Shown: one piece after another, positions 26,871 to 36,162 of the stretch
Layout: the number at the start of each line of letters is the position of its first letter
How positions within the stretch are numbered: position 1 is the stretch's first letter
Source of the DNA: Paenibacillus_V sp046244365
GTDB taxonomy: Bacteria; Bacillota; Bacilli; Paenibacillales; NBRC-103111
Direction: 5' to 3'
NCBI RefSeq assembly: GCF_046244365.1
Contig: NZ_CP176395.1
Span: 7,440,001 to 7,504,000, forward strand
DNA: 64,000 nt
Position numbers and translations under genes: made by a program
The notes under the pieces: model-generated
Told to the model about the DNA's origin: nothing
The model's database searches: none
What the model saw: the letters and a program-made list of their open reading frames with translations, nothing else

Positions 26871-27737
26871 TCATCCCTTTATGGCGCCGATCATGACGCC
26901 CTTGACGAAATATTTCTGAATAAACGGATACACGAGCAGGATCGGAACGGTAGCGATCAGAATGACGGCAAATTTATAGGAATCCTCCACCACCGCATTG
27001 TCGCCGCCGACACTGAACGCCTCTCCGGAATTCATTCGCCCTGCCGATACGATCGAACGCACGATTACCTGAAGCGGAAACAAATCCGGCTCGCGCAGGT
27101 AAAGCAGCGGCAGCAAAAAATTGTTCCACAACGCGACGGCGTAAAACAGGCCGATCGTAGCGAAGGCCGCCTTCGACAAAGGAAGTACGATGCGCCGGAA
27201 AATGCCGAAATCGGTCAATCCGTCCATCCGCCCCGACTCCTCCAGCTCGCCCGGAATTCCCTGATAGAACGTCCGCATAACGATCAGATTCCACGTACTG
27301 ACAGCCCCGGGCAGCGCCATCCCCCAGATCGTGTCGATCAGGCCGAACGTCTTGACGACGAGAAACGTCGGAATCATCCCCCCGCTGAAAAACATCGTGA
27401 CAACGATCAAGAGGGTGAAGCCTCTGGAGAAAATCAGTTCTTTTTTGGAGAGCGCATACGCGCCCGTTGCCGTCACGATCAGCGATACGGCCGTGCCGAC
27501 CGCTACGTAGACGAAAGTGTTCATATAAGATCGCAGAATGCGCGGATCCTGCAGCACCAGCTTGTAGACGGACAGCGTAAACCCTTTCGGATACCAGCTG
27601 ACCTCCCCTTTCAGCACATGAACGGTCGAGCTTAACGAGATGGACGCCATATACAGAAACGGGTACAGCGTAGCTACAACCAGCACAAGTAATAGCGCGG
27701 CGTTTATGATGGAAAACAAGCTGGTTCGTTTACGCAT
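26871..27737 (-). CDS. ABC importer permease, LplC/YtcP (CarB) type
   Basis: A 288-residue permease with about six membrane helices and the EAA loop GELEESGRMDGLTDFGIFRRIVLP. I choose ATG 27737 (MRKRTSLF) because GGAGGA lies 6 nt upstream; the ATG 21 bases before would place that site inside the gene. It is intact and sits between the truncated lplB-like gene and the binding-protein gene. It would need an LplB-type partner, which this locus no longer encodes in full. Confidence 0.93.
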   Translation of the reverse strand: MRKRTSLFSIINAALLLVLVVATLYPFLYMASISLSSTVHVLKGEVSWYPKGFTLSVYKLVLQDPRILRSYMNTFVYVAVGTAVSLIVTATGAYALSKKELIFSRGFTLLIVVTMFFSGGMIPTFLVVKTFGLIDTIWGMALPGAVSTWNLIVMRTFYQGIPGELEESGRMDGLTDFGIFRRIVLPLSKAAFATIGLFYAVALWNNFLLPLLYLREPDLFPLQVIVRSIVSAGRMNSGEAFSVGGDNAVVEDSYKFAVILIATVPILLVYPFIQKYFVKGVMIGAIKG

Positions 27738-27800
27738 GCCGCTTCCTCCTGTCTTCATTTGGCAATATCCGGCCGGTAACGGTAACGTTCAAGGTCCAGG

Positions 27801-28262
27801 TCACCATAGACTCGTTTCCCCCGCTTTTCTGCTTATGGAGTTTGCCGCATACAAGAAGACGAGGCTGACGAGGCCGGTAAACAGGTCGATCGCCGCCGCG
27901 TAGCTGAAATTGCCCTGCGTCAGCCCGACCCGGTACACATAGGTGCTGAAAATATCCGCTGTCTCGTAAATGGCCGGATTGGCGAGCAAATATACTTTTT
28001 CAAAGCCGATCTCCAGTACATGGCCCACGTTCATAATGAGGAGAATCACAATGGCCGGCGCCATGCCGGGCAGCGTCACCGCGCGCAGCTTTTGCCACCG
28101 GGAGGCTCCGTCGATATCCGCCGCTTCATACAGCATCGGATCGATCGCCGTCAGCGCCGCCAAATAAATGATCGTTTCCCAGCCGACATGCTGCCATATT
28201 TCCGAGGCGACGTAGATCCAGCGGAACAGCCCCGGCTTATTCATAAAATTGACCGACCAAAA
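27801..28262 (-). pseudogene. 3' half of an LplB-type ABC permease gene
   Basis: The last ~153 residues of a normally ~300-residue permease are present: VNFMNKPGLFRWIYVASEIWQ, the EAA loop DPMLYEAADIDGASRWQKLRAVTLP and the final helices to ETSLW. The homologous sequence stops at about 28256-28262, where a - strand stop (28272-28274) is read soon after. The first three or so membrane helices, the start and the promoter are missing. The divergent AraC gene is truncated at the same place, so one deletion removed both 5' ends. Confidence 0.88.
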
Positions 28263-29479
28263 ACTCGCTGCTCAAGTACTACGCCTACACCAACAAGCTC
28301 AAAATGATTCATACCGACGATAAAGCGCTGAGAATCCCGCTTGATCCGAACAAGCCGTTCAGGCTTGTCCTGTTCCACTTGACGTTCAAGCAGTCGCTCA
28401 AGGATGAGCTGGATACGGAACAGGAAAGGGCCGCCTACTTTATCCGGGAATATATCCACGCGACGCTTTCCAGGGAGTTCCCGGAATCGCTGACGCTGCA
28501 GATCGAGAAGGATCAGGTGATGGCGATCTTGTTTGCGGAGGAAACTGGGGAGAAAGCTGAGGAATCCGCTGCAGCCGGATCGCCTGAGCGAAAAGGACAG
28601 GATTCGGGATCGCCGGTTAACGGCATCCTGGAGCGGATGAAGCAGGTTTTCGACCTCGATAAGGCATGGTGTCTCGTGACGATAGCCGTCAGTCCGCTTA
28701 ACCGCCAATCGGTTGATTTTGCCGGCGCTTACGGGGAAGTCTCGGACTTGCTGAGCCTGCGCAGGCTGGCGGACGAATCCCAGATCATTGCCGGCCATAG
28801 CGGCGAGTGGAAGGACGATAAGAGGTTCAGGCTGAGCGCAGCGGAGGAAAAAGAGCTTGCCGCCAACCTTGCGAGCGGCAACGATACCGTCACCGTGCCG
28901 ATCGTGCAGCGCAGCCTGCAGCTCATGAACGGAAAAAACGCAAGCGCCCGCCATGCTTACGCCTTCGCGGAAGAGATAACGGATCACGTTCTGAAGACGT
29001 TGCAAGCCTTCCGCATCGAAGCGGCTCCGCTCCTTCATCCGCTCGATCCGTACGACCGGTTGCGGGAGTGCTTTACGTACGAAGAGCTTGGCCGTTATCT
29101 GGAGCATATGCTGCGCGAAGCGGCCGCGCTGGTCCGAAGCAAGAAGGAAGAAAGCGATCCGGTGACGAGTTATGTGACCGACTATTTGGAGCGGCATTAT
29201 GCAGAGGATATATCGCTCGATATGCTCGCGGAGAAGCTGAACATTACCGGGTCGTACCTGTCCACTTATTTCAAGGAGAAGACCGGGGTCAATTTCAGCG
29301 ACTTCCTGAATGAGGTGCGGATGAACAAGGCAAAGGAGATGCTCCGGCAAACCGACCTGCGCATCCAGGACGTTGCGCTGCGCGTCGGCTACCAGAACGT
29401 CAACTCGTTCATCCGCCTCTTTAAGAAAAGTACGGGGGTGCCGCCCGGGGAATACAGGAAGGAGATGAATCTCTCCTGA
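28253..29479 (+). pseudogene. 3' part of a membrane AraC regulator gene
   Basis: The frame opens after TGA 28250-28252 and reads LLKYYAYTNKLK before the first ATG (28304). That ATG has no ribosome binding site. About 409 C-terminal residues remain of a regulator type that is normally 740-780 long: part of the cytoplasmic linker and the intact AraC double helix-turn-helix (ISLDMLAEKLNITGSYLSTYF; VGYQNVNSFIRLFKKSTG). The two membrane segments and the sensor region are gone. It is divergent to the truncated permease and shares its break point. Confidence 0.85.
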
Positions 29480-29555
29480 TCGGGCATAGCGGAGGATGAA
29501 CAGAGAGCACTCCGTTCTAGTAACGGCATGTTTCTCGCCGCGGATTCCGTGCAGC

Positions 29556-29606
29556 AAAAAGAACATCGAACGGAAAGCTCCGCTTTCGGTTCGATGTTCT
29601 TTTTGA
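29556..29606. terminator. Bidirectional terminator
   Basis: AAAAAGAACATCGAAC-GAAAG pairs with CTTTC-GTTCGATGTTCTTTTT, one of the longest stems in the window, with T-runs on both strands. It lies between the AraC remnant and the leftward VOC gene and serves both directions. Confidence 0.92.
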
Positions 29607-29614
29607 TAAAAATG

Positions 29615-29977
29615 CTAGTTGACCGCTTCGGAAATATGCCAGCAAACGCCGGCTGGGTCGATCAGATGAATTTCCCGCTTCCCCCACGGGTACAGAACCG
29701 GCGGCTTCAGCTTGATCGGATACTTCTCTTCGAGCGCCGCGGCCCTAATATGCTCCCACCACGCATCGAGCTCCTCGACAACCAATTCCACCATGAAATT
29801 GTCCTGAAAATCCTGCTTGTGGAAGTTCTGAAGGAAGAACTCCTGCTCTCCTGTGCGAAAGATGCTCAGTTCCTGGCTTGAGTAGATCTTCTCGAAGCCC
29901 AGCTCTTCGAAAAACCGCTGCGCCAGATCGTAGTTTTCGCCTGACGGGATGAACGGCCGAAGCTTAATGGCTTTCAT
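29615..29977 (-). CDS. VOC (glyoxalase/bleomycin-resistance) superfamily protein
   Basis: A 120-residue protein with one full VOC unit pair: RPFIPSGENYDLAQRFFEELGFEKIY at the N-terminus and PWGKREIHLIDPAGVCWHISE at the C-terminus. Family members are metal-dependent lyases/dioxygenases or drug-binding proteins; I see no residue pattern that fixes the function. The start has AGGAGG upstream. It lies 50 bp after the ABC exporter gene and is probably its operon partner. Confidence 0.88.
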   Translation of the reverse strand: MKAIKLRPFIPSGENYDLAQRFFEELGFEKIYSSQELSIFRTGEQEFFLQNFHKQDFQDNFMVELVVEELDAWWEHIRAAALEEKYPIKLKPPVLYPWGKREIHLIDPAGVCWHISEAVN

Positions 29978-30027
29978 GGATTTCCTCCTCCTAACAAATA
30001 GGGGTTCCTTAGCGAAACCGGTTTACT

Positions 30028-31758
30028 TTAAGACAAGCTATACTGGGCGTTATGCAGCTTGCTGTAAATGCCTCCTGCAGCGACCAGCTCCTGATGATTA
30101 CCTTCCTCCGAAATTCCGTTCTCGCTGACGACGATGATCCGGTCCGCATTCTTGATGGTCGTCAGACGGTGGGCGATGACCAGAGTCGTCCGGCCGACTG
30201 CCAAATCGGAGAGCGATTTCTGGATGAGCGCCTCCGTTTCGGTGTCGAGCGCCGATGTCGCTTCGTCCAGGATGAGGATCGGCGGGTTTTTCAAAAACAT
30301 TCTGGCGATCGACATCCGCTGCTTTTGACCGCCGGAGAGCTTGACGCCGCGTTCCCCGATCACCGTCTCCATGCCGTCCGGCAGCGATCGGATCAGCTCT
30401 TCCAGCGACGCTCTTCTAGCCGCCTCCCAAATCTGCTCGTCCGTCGCCTTCAAATCGCCGTAGGCGATGTTTTCGCGAATCGTCCCCGAGAACAGGAACA
30501 CATCCTGCTGCACGATGCCGATATGCTTGCGCAGCGAGAGCAAGCTCATCTGCCTGATATCGATGCCGTCTACGGTGATGCGGCCTTCGTTCACGTCGTA
30601 AAACCGCGGCAGCAAGCTGCAAATGGTCGTTTTACCTGCGCCGGATGGCCCTACGAAAGCAACCGTTTCGCCCGCACGAACGGTAAGGTTGATGTCGTTC
30701 AAAATTTTCCTGTTCGCTTCATACCCGAAGGAAACATGGTCGAACCGGATGTCGCCCCGCAGCGAATCCACTTTGACCGCGTTAGGCGCGTCCGCGATTT
30801 CAGGCTCGGTATCCATAATTTCCATATACCGCTTGAAGCCGGCGATCCCCTTCGGATAGCTTTCGATGACGGCATTGATCTTCTCGATCGGCCGGAAGAA
30901 AATGTTCGACAGCAGAAGAAACGCCATAAACTCGCCCATGGCCAGCTTCCCTTGAATGAAGAACCAAGCTCCGCAAACCATGACGAAAATCGTTACCAAA
31001 CGCATCATCATATAGCTGACCGATAAGCTTTTGGCCATCGTTTTGTAAGCCATCAGTTTCGTTTCGCGAAAACGCTGGTTATCGACGGCGAACAGCTTTT
31101 TCTCATGGCTCTCGTTTGCGAACGATTGTACGACGCGAATGCCGCCTACGTTATCCTCGATCCGGGCGTTGAAATTGCCGACGTCGCCGAACAAGCGCCG
31201 GTACGTTTTGGTCATTTTGCCCCCGAATCCGATAATCAGCCACGCCATGAACGGGATGATGATAAATGTGAGCAGCGCGAGCTCCAGGTTGATGTACGCC
31301 ATAAGCGTAAAGGAGCCGACGAGCGTCATGATCGCGATGAACACGTCCTCGGGGCCGTGGTGGGCGACCTCGCCGATATCGTTCAAATCGTTCGTAATGC
31401 GGCCGATCAGATGGCCGGTTTTGTGATTGTCAAAGAAGCGGAACGATAATTTCTGAATATGCGCGAACATTTTTTCCCGCATGGTGGTTTCGATGTTGAT
31501 GCCGAGCATGTGGCCCCAATAGGTAACGACATACTGCAGGACGGTGTTCAGCGCATAAACGGCCAGCAAGCCGGCGCATGCGAGCAGGATGACCTGCCAA
31601 TTTTGGCTGGGCAGCAAGTCGTCGATAAATTTGCTTACCGCAAGCGGAAAGGCCAGCTCCAGCAGGCCGGCAAAGACCGCGCAGCTGAAGTCGAGAATAA
31701 AGAGTCCCTTGTAGGGACGGTAATAAGAGAAAAAACGGCGTAGCATAGTAAGACTCAC
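30028..31758 (-). CDS. ABC exporter half-transporter (TMD-NBD)
   Basis: A 576-residue type-I exporter. Six membrane helices are spread over residues 1-310, followed by a nucleotide-binding domain with Walker A GPSGAGKTT (near 370), signature LSGGQKQR, Walker B ILILDEATSALD and the H-loop IAHRL. All catalytic residues are present, so a homodimer is possible. Substrates of such MsbA/BmrA-like proteins range from lipids to drugs and cannot be read here. The VOC gene follows in the same direction. Confidence 0.95.
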   Translation of the reverse strand: MSLTMLRRFFSYYRPYKGLFILDFSCAVFAGLLELAFPLAVSKFIDDLLPSQNWQVILLACAGLLAVYALNTVLQYVVTYWGHMLGINIETTMREKMFAHIQKLSFRFFDNHKTGHLIGRITNDLNDIGEVAHHGPEDVFIAIMTLVGSFTLMAYINLELALLTFIIIPFMAWLIIGFGGKMTKTYRRLFGDVGNFNARIEDNVGGIRVVQSFANESHEKKLFAVDNQRFRETKLMAYKTMAKSLSVSYMMMRLVTIFVMVCGAWFFIQGKLAMGEFMAFLLLSNIFFRPIEKINAVIESYPKGIAGFKRYMEIMDTEPEIADAPNAVKVDSLRGDIRFDHVSFGYEANRKILNDINLTVRAGETVAFVGPSGAGKTTICSLLPRFYDVNEGRITVDGIDIRQMSLLSLRKHIGIVQQDVFLFSGTIRENIAYGDLKATDEQIWEAARRASLEELIRSLPDGMETVIGERGVKLSGGQKQRMSIARMFLKNPPILILDEATSALDTETEALIQKSLSDLAVGRTTLVIAHRLTTIKNADRIIVVSENGISEEGNHQELVAAGGIYSKLHNAQYSLS

Positions 31759-31964
31759 TCTCCAAATCGTTGCTGTATGGATGTTGTGGCAAAGGTTAAG
31801 CAGGGTATGCGCAGCGCCAATGCCGACTGAAGGAAGTTCGGCGGAACCGTTGCGACAGAGCCGGCTGGTTCAGCGCTTAGCGGCGGCGAAGCCTTAGGCA
31901 TGGGAGCAGCTCATGGCGGTCGAAGCCTTAGGCACGACGTGTTTGGGATAGCTAACCGCAGCGG

Positions 31965-32345
31965 CTAAAATTGACGATCAACGGGCAGACCTCGCTCCTC
32001 TACCTCTTCAGACTCTTTGAAATCGGCGTCCAGATCGAATAAATGGATATACTCTTCCATGACCTGCTCGATGGCCTTCAATTCCCCGCTGATAACGGGA
32101 TGAATCGACTGAAATTCCGCTTCCCTAAGCTGCCGGGCCAACGTCGCCCTTTTGATCTGCAGCTGTTCCAGAAACATAAGGATGCGTCCTCTTCGGTACG
32201 TCTGCGCGCCTCCGCCCCGATGCTCGCCACCCCGACGCCCATGATGGTCGCCTCGATGACTGTCGTCCGAGCGGCCTCTTCTTTCGCCGCGCGACGTGTC
32301 GTCGACGGTTCGGCTTTGTCTCATCCTTTGCCGGTTGCGCTCCAT
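31965..32345 (-). CDS. Small charged protein of unknown function
   Basis: A 126-residue protein starting at ATG 32345, with AAGGAGGTG 9 nt upstream. The N-terminal half (about residues 5-50) is low-complexity and rich in Arg/Gly/His/Asp. The C-terminal half is a compact, probably helical module (TYRRGRILMFLEQLQIKRATLARQL ... SGELKAIEQVMEEYIHLFDL). No enzyme motif or membrane segment is visible. Its promoter region carries two GTATAC-based sites (32367-32409), so expression is probably tightly regulated. I do not recognise the family. Confidence 0.75.
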   Translation of the reverse strand: MERNRQRMRQSRTVDDTSRGERRGRSDDSHRGDHHGRRGGEHRGGGAQTYRRGRILMFLEQLQIKRATLARQLREAEFQSIHPVISGELKAIEQVMEEYIHLFDLDADFKESEEVEERGLPVDRQF

Positions 32346-32366
32346 TTTCGATACCCACCTCCTTTC

Positions 32367-32409
32367 GTATACATTCGTATACAGTTGCTTTATGTATACA
32401 TTTGTATAC
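32367..32409 (-). promoter_or_regulatory. Twin GTATAC-N4-GTATAC operator-like sites
   Basis: GTATACATTCGTATAC (32367-32382) and GTATACATTTGTATAC (32394-32409) stand 27 bp apart centre to centre, directly before the ribosome binding site of the small charged protein. Each has two-fold symmetry. The spacing is close to two and a half helical turns. A dimeric repressor (GntR, PadR or TetR type) would fit, but none is encoded next to it. Confidence 0.6.
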
Positions 32410-32453
32410 GTTTTTCCTGCATTTGTCAACCATTTTATGCGGCGATAGTCGTG

Positions 32454-32640
32454 TAACTGGAAAAAGTCCAGTTAGTTAATACTGAAATCATACCGTCGAG
32501 CAACTAACTGGATTTCCTCCATGTAATTTGAAGCTAAACCATACCCTGACCTTGTTTAGAGGGAATTAACTGGAGGTTTTCCAGTTAAAAAAGCATCCGT
32601 GACCAATTCGGTGAAATTTAACGGGAGGTTTTCCAGTTAG
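32454..32640. repeat. TTAACTGGA/TCCAGTTAA hairpin family
   Basis: Hairpins with the same arms recur: 32454-32474 (TAACTGGA...TCCAGTTA), 32566-32588 (TTAACTGGA-GGTTT-TCCAGTTAA) and a decayed copy at 32618-32640, plus a single half-site at 32503-32512. They lie just before the 39-bp tandem array. No coding frame. Confidence 0.75.
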
Positions 32641-32689
32641 TTAGGTGAAAAACAGGCGCTCGGCACGGGGGGCAGATTAGTCTGCGTAA

Positions 32690-33578
32690 TTCGTCGTTGG
32701 CGCGAGGCGGTTTGTTCGGTAATACGTTGGTTAGTTGGCGTGAGGCGGATCGTTTAGGTAACACGTTGGTTAGTTGGCGCGAGGCGGATCGTTTAGGTAA
32801 TACGTTGATTAGTCGGCGCGGGGTGGATCGTTAGGTAACACGTTGGTTAGTTGGAGCGAGGCGGATCGTCTAGATAATACGTTGGTTAGTCGGCGCGGAG
32901 CGGTTTGTTCGATATTACGTAGGTTAGTTGGAGCGGGGCGGATCGTTTAGGTAATACGTTGATTAGTCGGCACGGGGTGGTTTGTTTAGGTAACACGTTG
33001 GTTAGTTGGAGCGAGGCGGATCGTCTAGATAATACGTTGGTTAGTTGGCACAGGGCGGATCGTTAGGTAATACGTTGGTTAGTTGGCGCGGGGCGGATCG
33101 TTAGGTAATACGTTGGTTAGTTGGAGCGAGGCGGATCGTCTAGATAATACGTTGGTTAGTTGGCGCGAGGCAGATCGTTTAGGTAATACGTTGGTTAGTT
33201 GGCGCGGAGCGGATCGTTTAGGTAATACGTTGGTTAGTCGGCACGGGGTGGATCGTTAGGTAACACGTTGGTTAGTTGGAGCGAGGCGGATCGTCTAGAT
33301 AATACGTTGGTTAGTTGGCGCGGAGCGGATCGTTTAGGTAACACGTTGGTTAGTCGGCGCGGGGTGGATCGTTAGGTAACACGTTGGTTAGTTGGAGCGA
33401 GGCGGATCGTCTAGATAATACGTTGGTTAGTTGGCGCGAGGCAGATCGTTTAGGTATTACGTTGGTTAGTTGGCGCGGAGCGGATCGTTTAGGTAATACG
33501 TTGGTTAGTCGGCACGGGGCGAAACGTCTAGTTAATACATTGGTTAGTCGGCGCGAGGCGGTTTGTTCGTCCCAGCGT
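32690..33578. repeat. Tandem array of about 23 copies of a 38/39-bp unit
   Basis: Each unit begins GTTGGTTAGTTGG and runs through GCGGATCGT to AGGTAATAC. Most are 39 bp; several are 38 bp where CGTTTAGG is shortened to CGTTAGG. Variants such as GAGCGAGGCGG...GTCTAGATAATAC recur in order, and four-unit blocks (about 154 bp) are repeated, for example units 12-15 and 19-22, so the array grew by block duplication. There are no unique spacers, so it is not a CRISPR array. The 38-bp units break any reading frame through the whole array. Confidence 0.92.
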
Positions 33579-33607
33579 TGGCACGCTCCAATAACGCATC
33601 TGAGCGC

Positions 33608-33639
33608 AAAAAGGCCGGGAGCCCTTATCTCCCGGCCTT
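33608..33639 (-). terminator. Terminator of the polysaccharide operon
   Basis: On the - strand AAGGCCGGGAG pairs with CTCCCGGCCTT around a 7-nt loop and runs into TTTTTG. It starts 19 bp after the stop of the nucleotidyltransferase gene. Confidence 0.9.
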
Positions 33640-33657
33640 GCCATAATACCAACAGTC

Positions 33658-36081
33658 CTACGACACGCTCTGCCGTCTGCGGTAATCCTCGATTTTCCGC
33701 GTGTACAGGTACGCGAGCTCCTCCGCCTTTTGCCTCGAAGCGGCATGCGCGTATACCTGCACGACAGGCTCGTCGCTGTCCGGCAAAATAAGCGTCCAGC
33801 CGCCGTCGTGGAACACCTTGATGCCGTCGATCAGCTCGACGCGTTTGCCTTCGGTTTCCTCCATCAGGCAGCGCATCACCTTGCCTTTGTCCTGCCACGG
33901 GCAATCGACGCTGCGGCGCATCATCGCGAAGCTCGGTATCGCGTCGACCAGCTCCGACATGTCGCAGCTTTGCAGCGCCAGCCGCTCCAGCAAGTGAACG
34001 AGTACGTACAGGCCGTCGAAGGCCGGATGGAAGCCGTCGGTTTGGCAGCCTTCCATCACCGAACGCCGGTCCGCCTTCGTGCGGATGACCTTGCGGTCGT
34101 AACGCGCGCCGATCCCTTCGACGATGCCCGGCACATGCACGGGCACATAGAGCACGCCTTCCTGACGCTGAAGCTGCAGAACGATCTGAAGAACCGACAG
34201 GACCGACTCGTCGACGATCTGTCCTTCTTCGGTCACGATCGTCAAATGCTGGCCGTCCGCGTCAAGCAGCACGCCGAGATCGGAACGGCTCAGCTTCACC
34301 ATCTGCGCGACCTCTTCGCGCGAGACGCCGTGGCCGTTCAGGTGAATGACCCCGCAGCCGAGCGCCTCGAGCAGCTCGGGGATGATGCCGCGCATGTTGC
34401 GGTACTCGTACGCGAGCACGATGCTGTAGCCTCCCCCGCAAATAGCGGCGCTGTCTACGCGGGACAGCAGCTGCTCGCAGTACCGGGCGGCAATGCCGGC
34501 TGCTTCCCGGCCGGCGCCAAGCTGGTTCTGCCTCATGCGCCTGCTGTCTTCCTGCGCAAAGGCGTTCTCGATCTTACGCTCGACCGCCTTGCTGACCGGA
34601 AGCCCTCTATCGTCATAGAACTCGATGACGAAGGCGTCTTCTTCCGGCAGCGGACACTGGCGGACGTGGACGCCGGCCGAATTGCCCGCATGCCAGCAGG
34701 CAAATCGCGCGACGGAAGACGTCACCGTGCCGTAGCCCTCCGTATGAACGCCCGATGCATGCAAGCCGGAGGCAAAAGCGCCTGCGACGAGCGCGGCTGT
34801 CGGCGTTGCGTCGTGGCTGATGCCCACCCGGCACCCGGCTTTGAGGAGCGAGCCGTACGCAAGCGCCAAACGGGCTGCGAACGTCGTCGTCATGTCCGCT
34901 CCCCACGTTCCTTTTACGCCCCACTGTCCGAACAACGCCTTGTTCTGCGTACGGGTCCAGACAATCGATTCCTTAACCTGCGCGTAAGGCTCGATCGTCT
35001 TATTCGGCCATACCATGACGTCCTGCCCGACGACGCTCTTGCCGCCGACGCGGCTCGCATCTCCGATGACCGCGCCTTCCGCCACGAAAGCGTCATTCTC
35101 GACCGCGGCGTTCCGGCATAAGGTCGCTCCGTATATTTCCGCACGGCGGCCTACGGACGCATTGCTCCACAGCACCGCCCGCTCGACCCGAGCCTGCTGC
35201 CTGACGAGGCAGCCGCCGCCGATAACGGAATACTCGCCGATATCCGCGTAGTCCTCGAGCACCGCCCCCCGTCCGATAAAGGCAGGCGCGGCGAAGCGGA
35301 TGTTTGCGGCGATGTCGGCATGCTCACCGACCCATACGCGAGGCAGCACCTCCGTGCCTGCAATACGCACGTCCACTTTACCGTCCAGCATATCGATCTG
35401 CGTTTGCCGGTATTGCGTCAAATTGCCGATATCCGACCAGTACCCTTTTGCATGATAAGCGTAAAGCGGCAGCCCTTTCTCCATGAGCAGAGGGAACAGA
35501 TCTTTGCTGAAATCGTACTCTACGCCGGCCGTATACAGCTCGAAAGCTTCTTTCTCCACGATATAGATCCCGGTGTTGACCGCGTCGCTGAACACTTCGC
35601 CCCAGCTCGGCTTTTCCAGAAAACGAACGACCTTGCCCGTATCGTCGGTCATGACCACTCCGTACTCGAGCGGGCTTTCGACATGCGTCAGCACGAGCGT
35701 CGCGAGCGCCTTCCGGTTTCTATGGTACGTTATGGCCGCCGTCAGGTCGAAATCGGTCAAGGCGTCGCCGCTGATGACGATGAAGGTTTCATCGAGAAAC
35801 GATTCGGCATTCTTGACGCTGCCCGCCGTACCGAGCGGACTCTCTTCCTCGAAATAACGCAGCCTCACCCCAAACTCGCTGCCGTCGCCAAAATGATTCC
35901 GGATGACCTCGGGCAAAAATTGCATCGTAACCGCGATGTCCGTAATCCCGTGCTTCTTCAGCAGTTCGATCGTATACTCCATCACCGGCCGATCGAGCAG
36001 AGGCACCATCGGTTTCGGTGTATTGCAGGTGAGCGGGCGCAGACGCGTCCCTTTACCGCCGGCCATAATAACTGCTTTCAT
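33658..36081 (-). CDS. Sugar-1-phosphate nucleotidyltransferase fused to a degenerate phosphomannomutase-like domain
   Basis: About 807 residues. The N-terminal nucleotidyltransferase (1-235) has MAGGKGTRLRPLT for NTP binding and ISGDALTDFD for metal binding. A left-handed beta-helix of hexapeptide repeats (about 245-385) follows. The C-terminal half (about 395-800) has the phosphomannomutase fold but not its signatures: the TASHNP phosphoserine loop is replaced by a stretch around NSAGVHVRQ, and the DGDADR metal loop by LDADGQHL. The mutase activity is therefore doubtful. Start ATG 36081 is favoured because the GGGGG site is at usable distance. It is last in an operon after the GH57-GT4 fusion (81-bp gap). 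It probably supplies or senses a nucleotide sugar. Confidence 0.88.
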   Translation of the reverse strand: MKAVIMAGGKGTRLRPLTCNTPKPMVPLLDRPVMEYTIELLKKHGITDIAVTMQFLPEVIRNHFGDGSEFGVRLRYFEEESPLGTAGSVKNAESFLDETFIVISGDALTDFDLTAAITYHRNRKALATLVLTHVESPLEYGVVMTDDTGKVVRFLEKPSWGEVFSDAVNTGIYIVEKEAFELYTAGVEYDFSKDLFPLLMEKGLPLYAYHAKGYWSDIGNLTQYRQTQIDMLDGKVDVRIAGTEVLPRVWVGEHADIAANIRFAAPAFIGRGAVLEDYADIGEYSVIGGGCLVRQQARVERAVLWSNASVGRRAEIYGATLCRNAAVENDAFVAEGAVIGDASRVGGKSVVGQDVMVWPNKTIEPYAQVKESIVWTRTQNKALFGQWGVKGTWGADMTTTFAARLALAYGSLLKAGCRVGISHDATPTAALVAGAFASGLHASGVHTEGYGTVTSSVARFACWHAGNSAGVHVRQCPLPEEDAFVIEFYDDRGLPVSKAVERKIENAFAQEDSRRMRQNQLGAGREAAGIAARYCEQLLSRVDSAAICGGGYSIVLAYEYRNMRGIIPELLEALGCGVIHLNGHGVSREEVAQMVKLSRSDLGVLLDADGQHLTIVTEEGQIVDESVLSVLQIVLQLQRQEGVLYVPVHVPGIVEGIGARYDRKVIRTKADRRSVMEGCQTDGFHPAFDGLYVLVHLLERLALQSCDMSELVDAIPSFAMMRRSVDCPWQDKGKVMRCLMEETEGKRVELIDGIKVFHDGGWTLILPDSDEPVVQVYAHAASRQKAEELAYLYTRKIEDYRRRQSVS

Positions 36082-36162
36082 TCTTCGCATTCCCCCAAGG
36101 TCTGTTTAATATGAATGATTTTATGAAAATGCAGCGGGCGGGCTAACCGCCGCCGCAACGAT

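Noticed and set aside
28241..29566. A - strand open frame across the AraC remnant
   Set aside because: It crosses the deletion junction and is the shadow of the AraC C-terminus, which has unmistakable helix-turn-helix motifs on the + strand.
32690..33578. CRISPR array
   Set aside because: Units are contiguous without unique spacers and no cas gene is visible.
33350..33904. Frames on both strands that translate part of the 39-bp array as 13-residue repeats
   Set aside because: 38-bp units interrupt every frame across the array, and the frames run into the nucleotidyltransferase gene in another phase. I keep coding origin only as a question.
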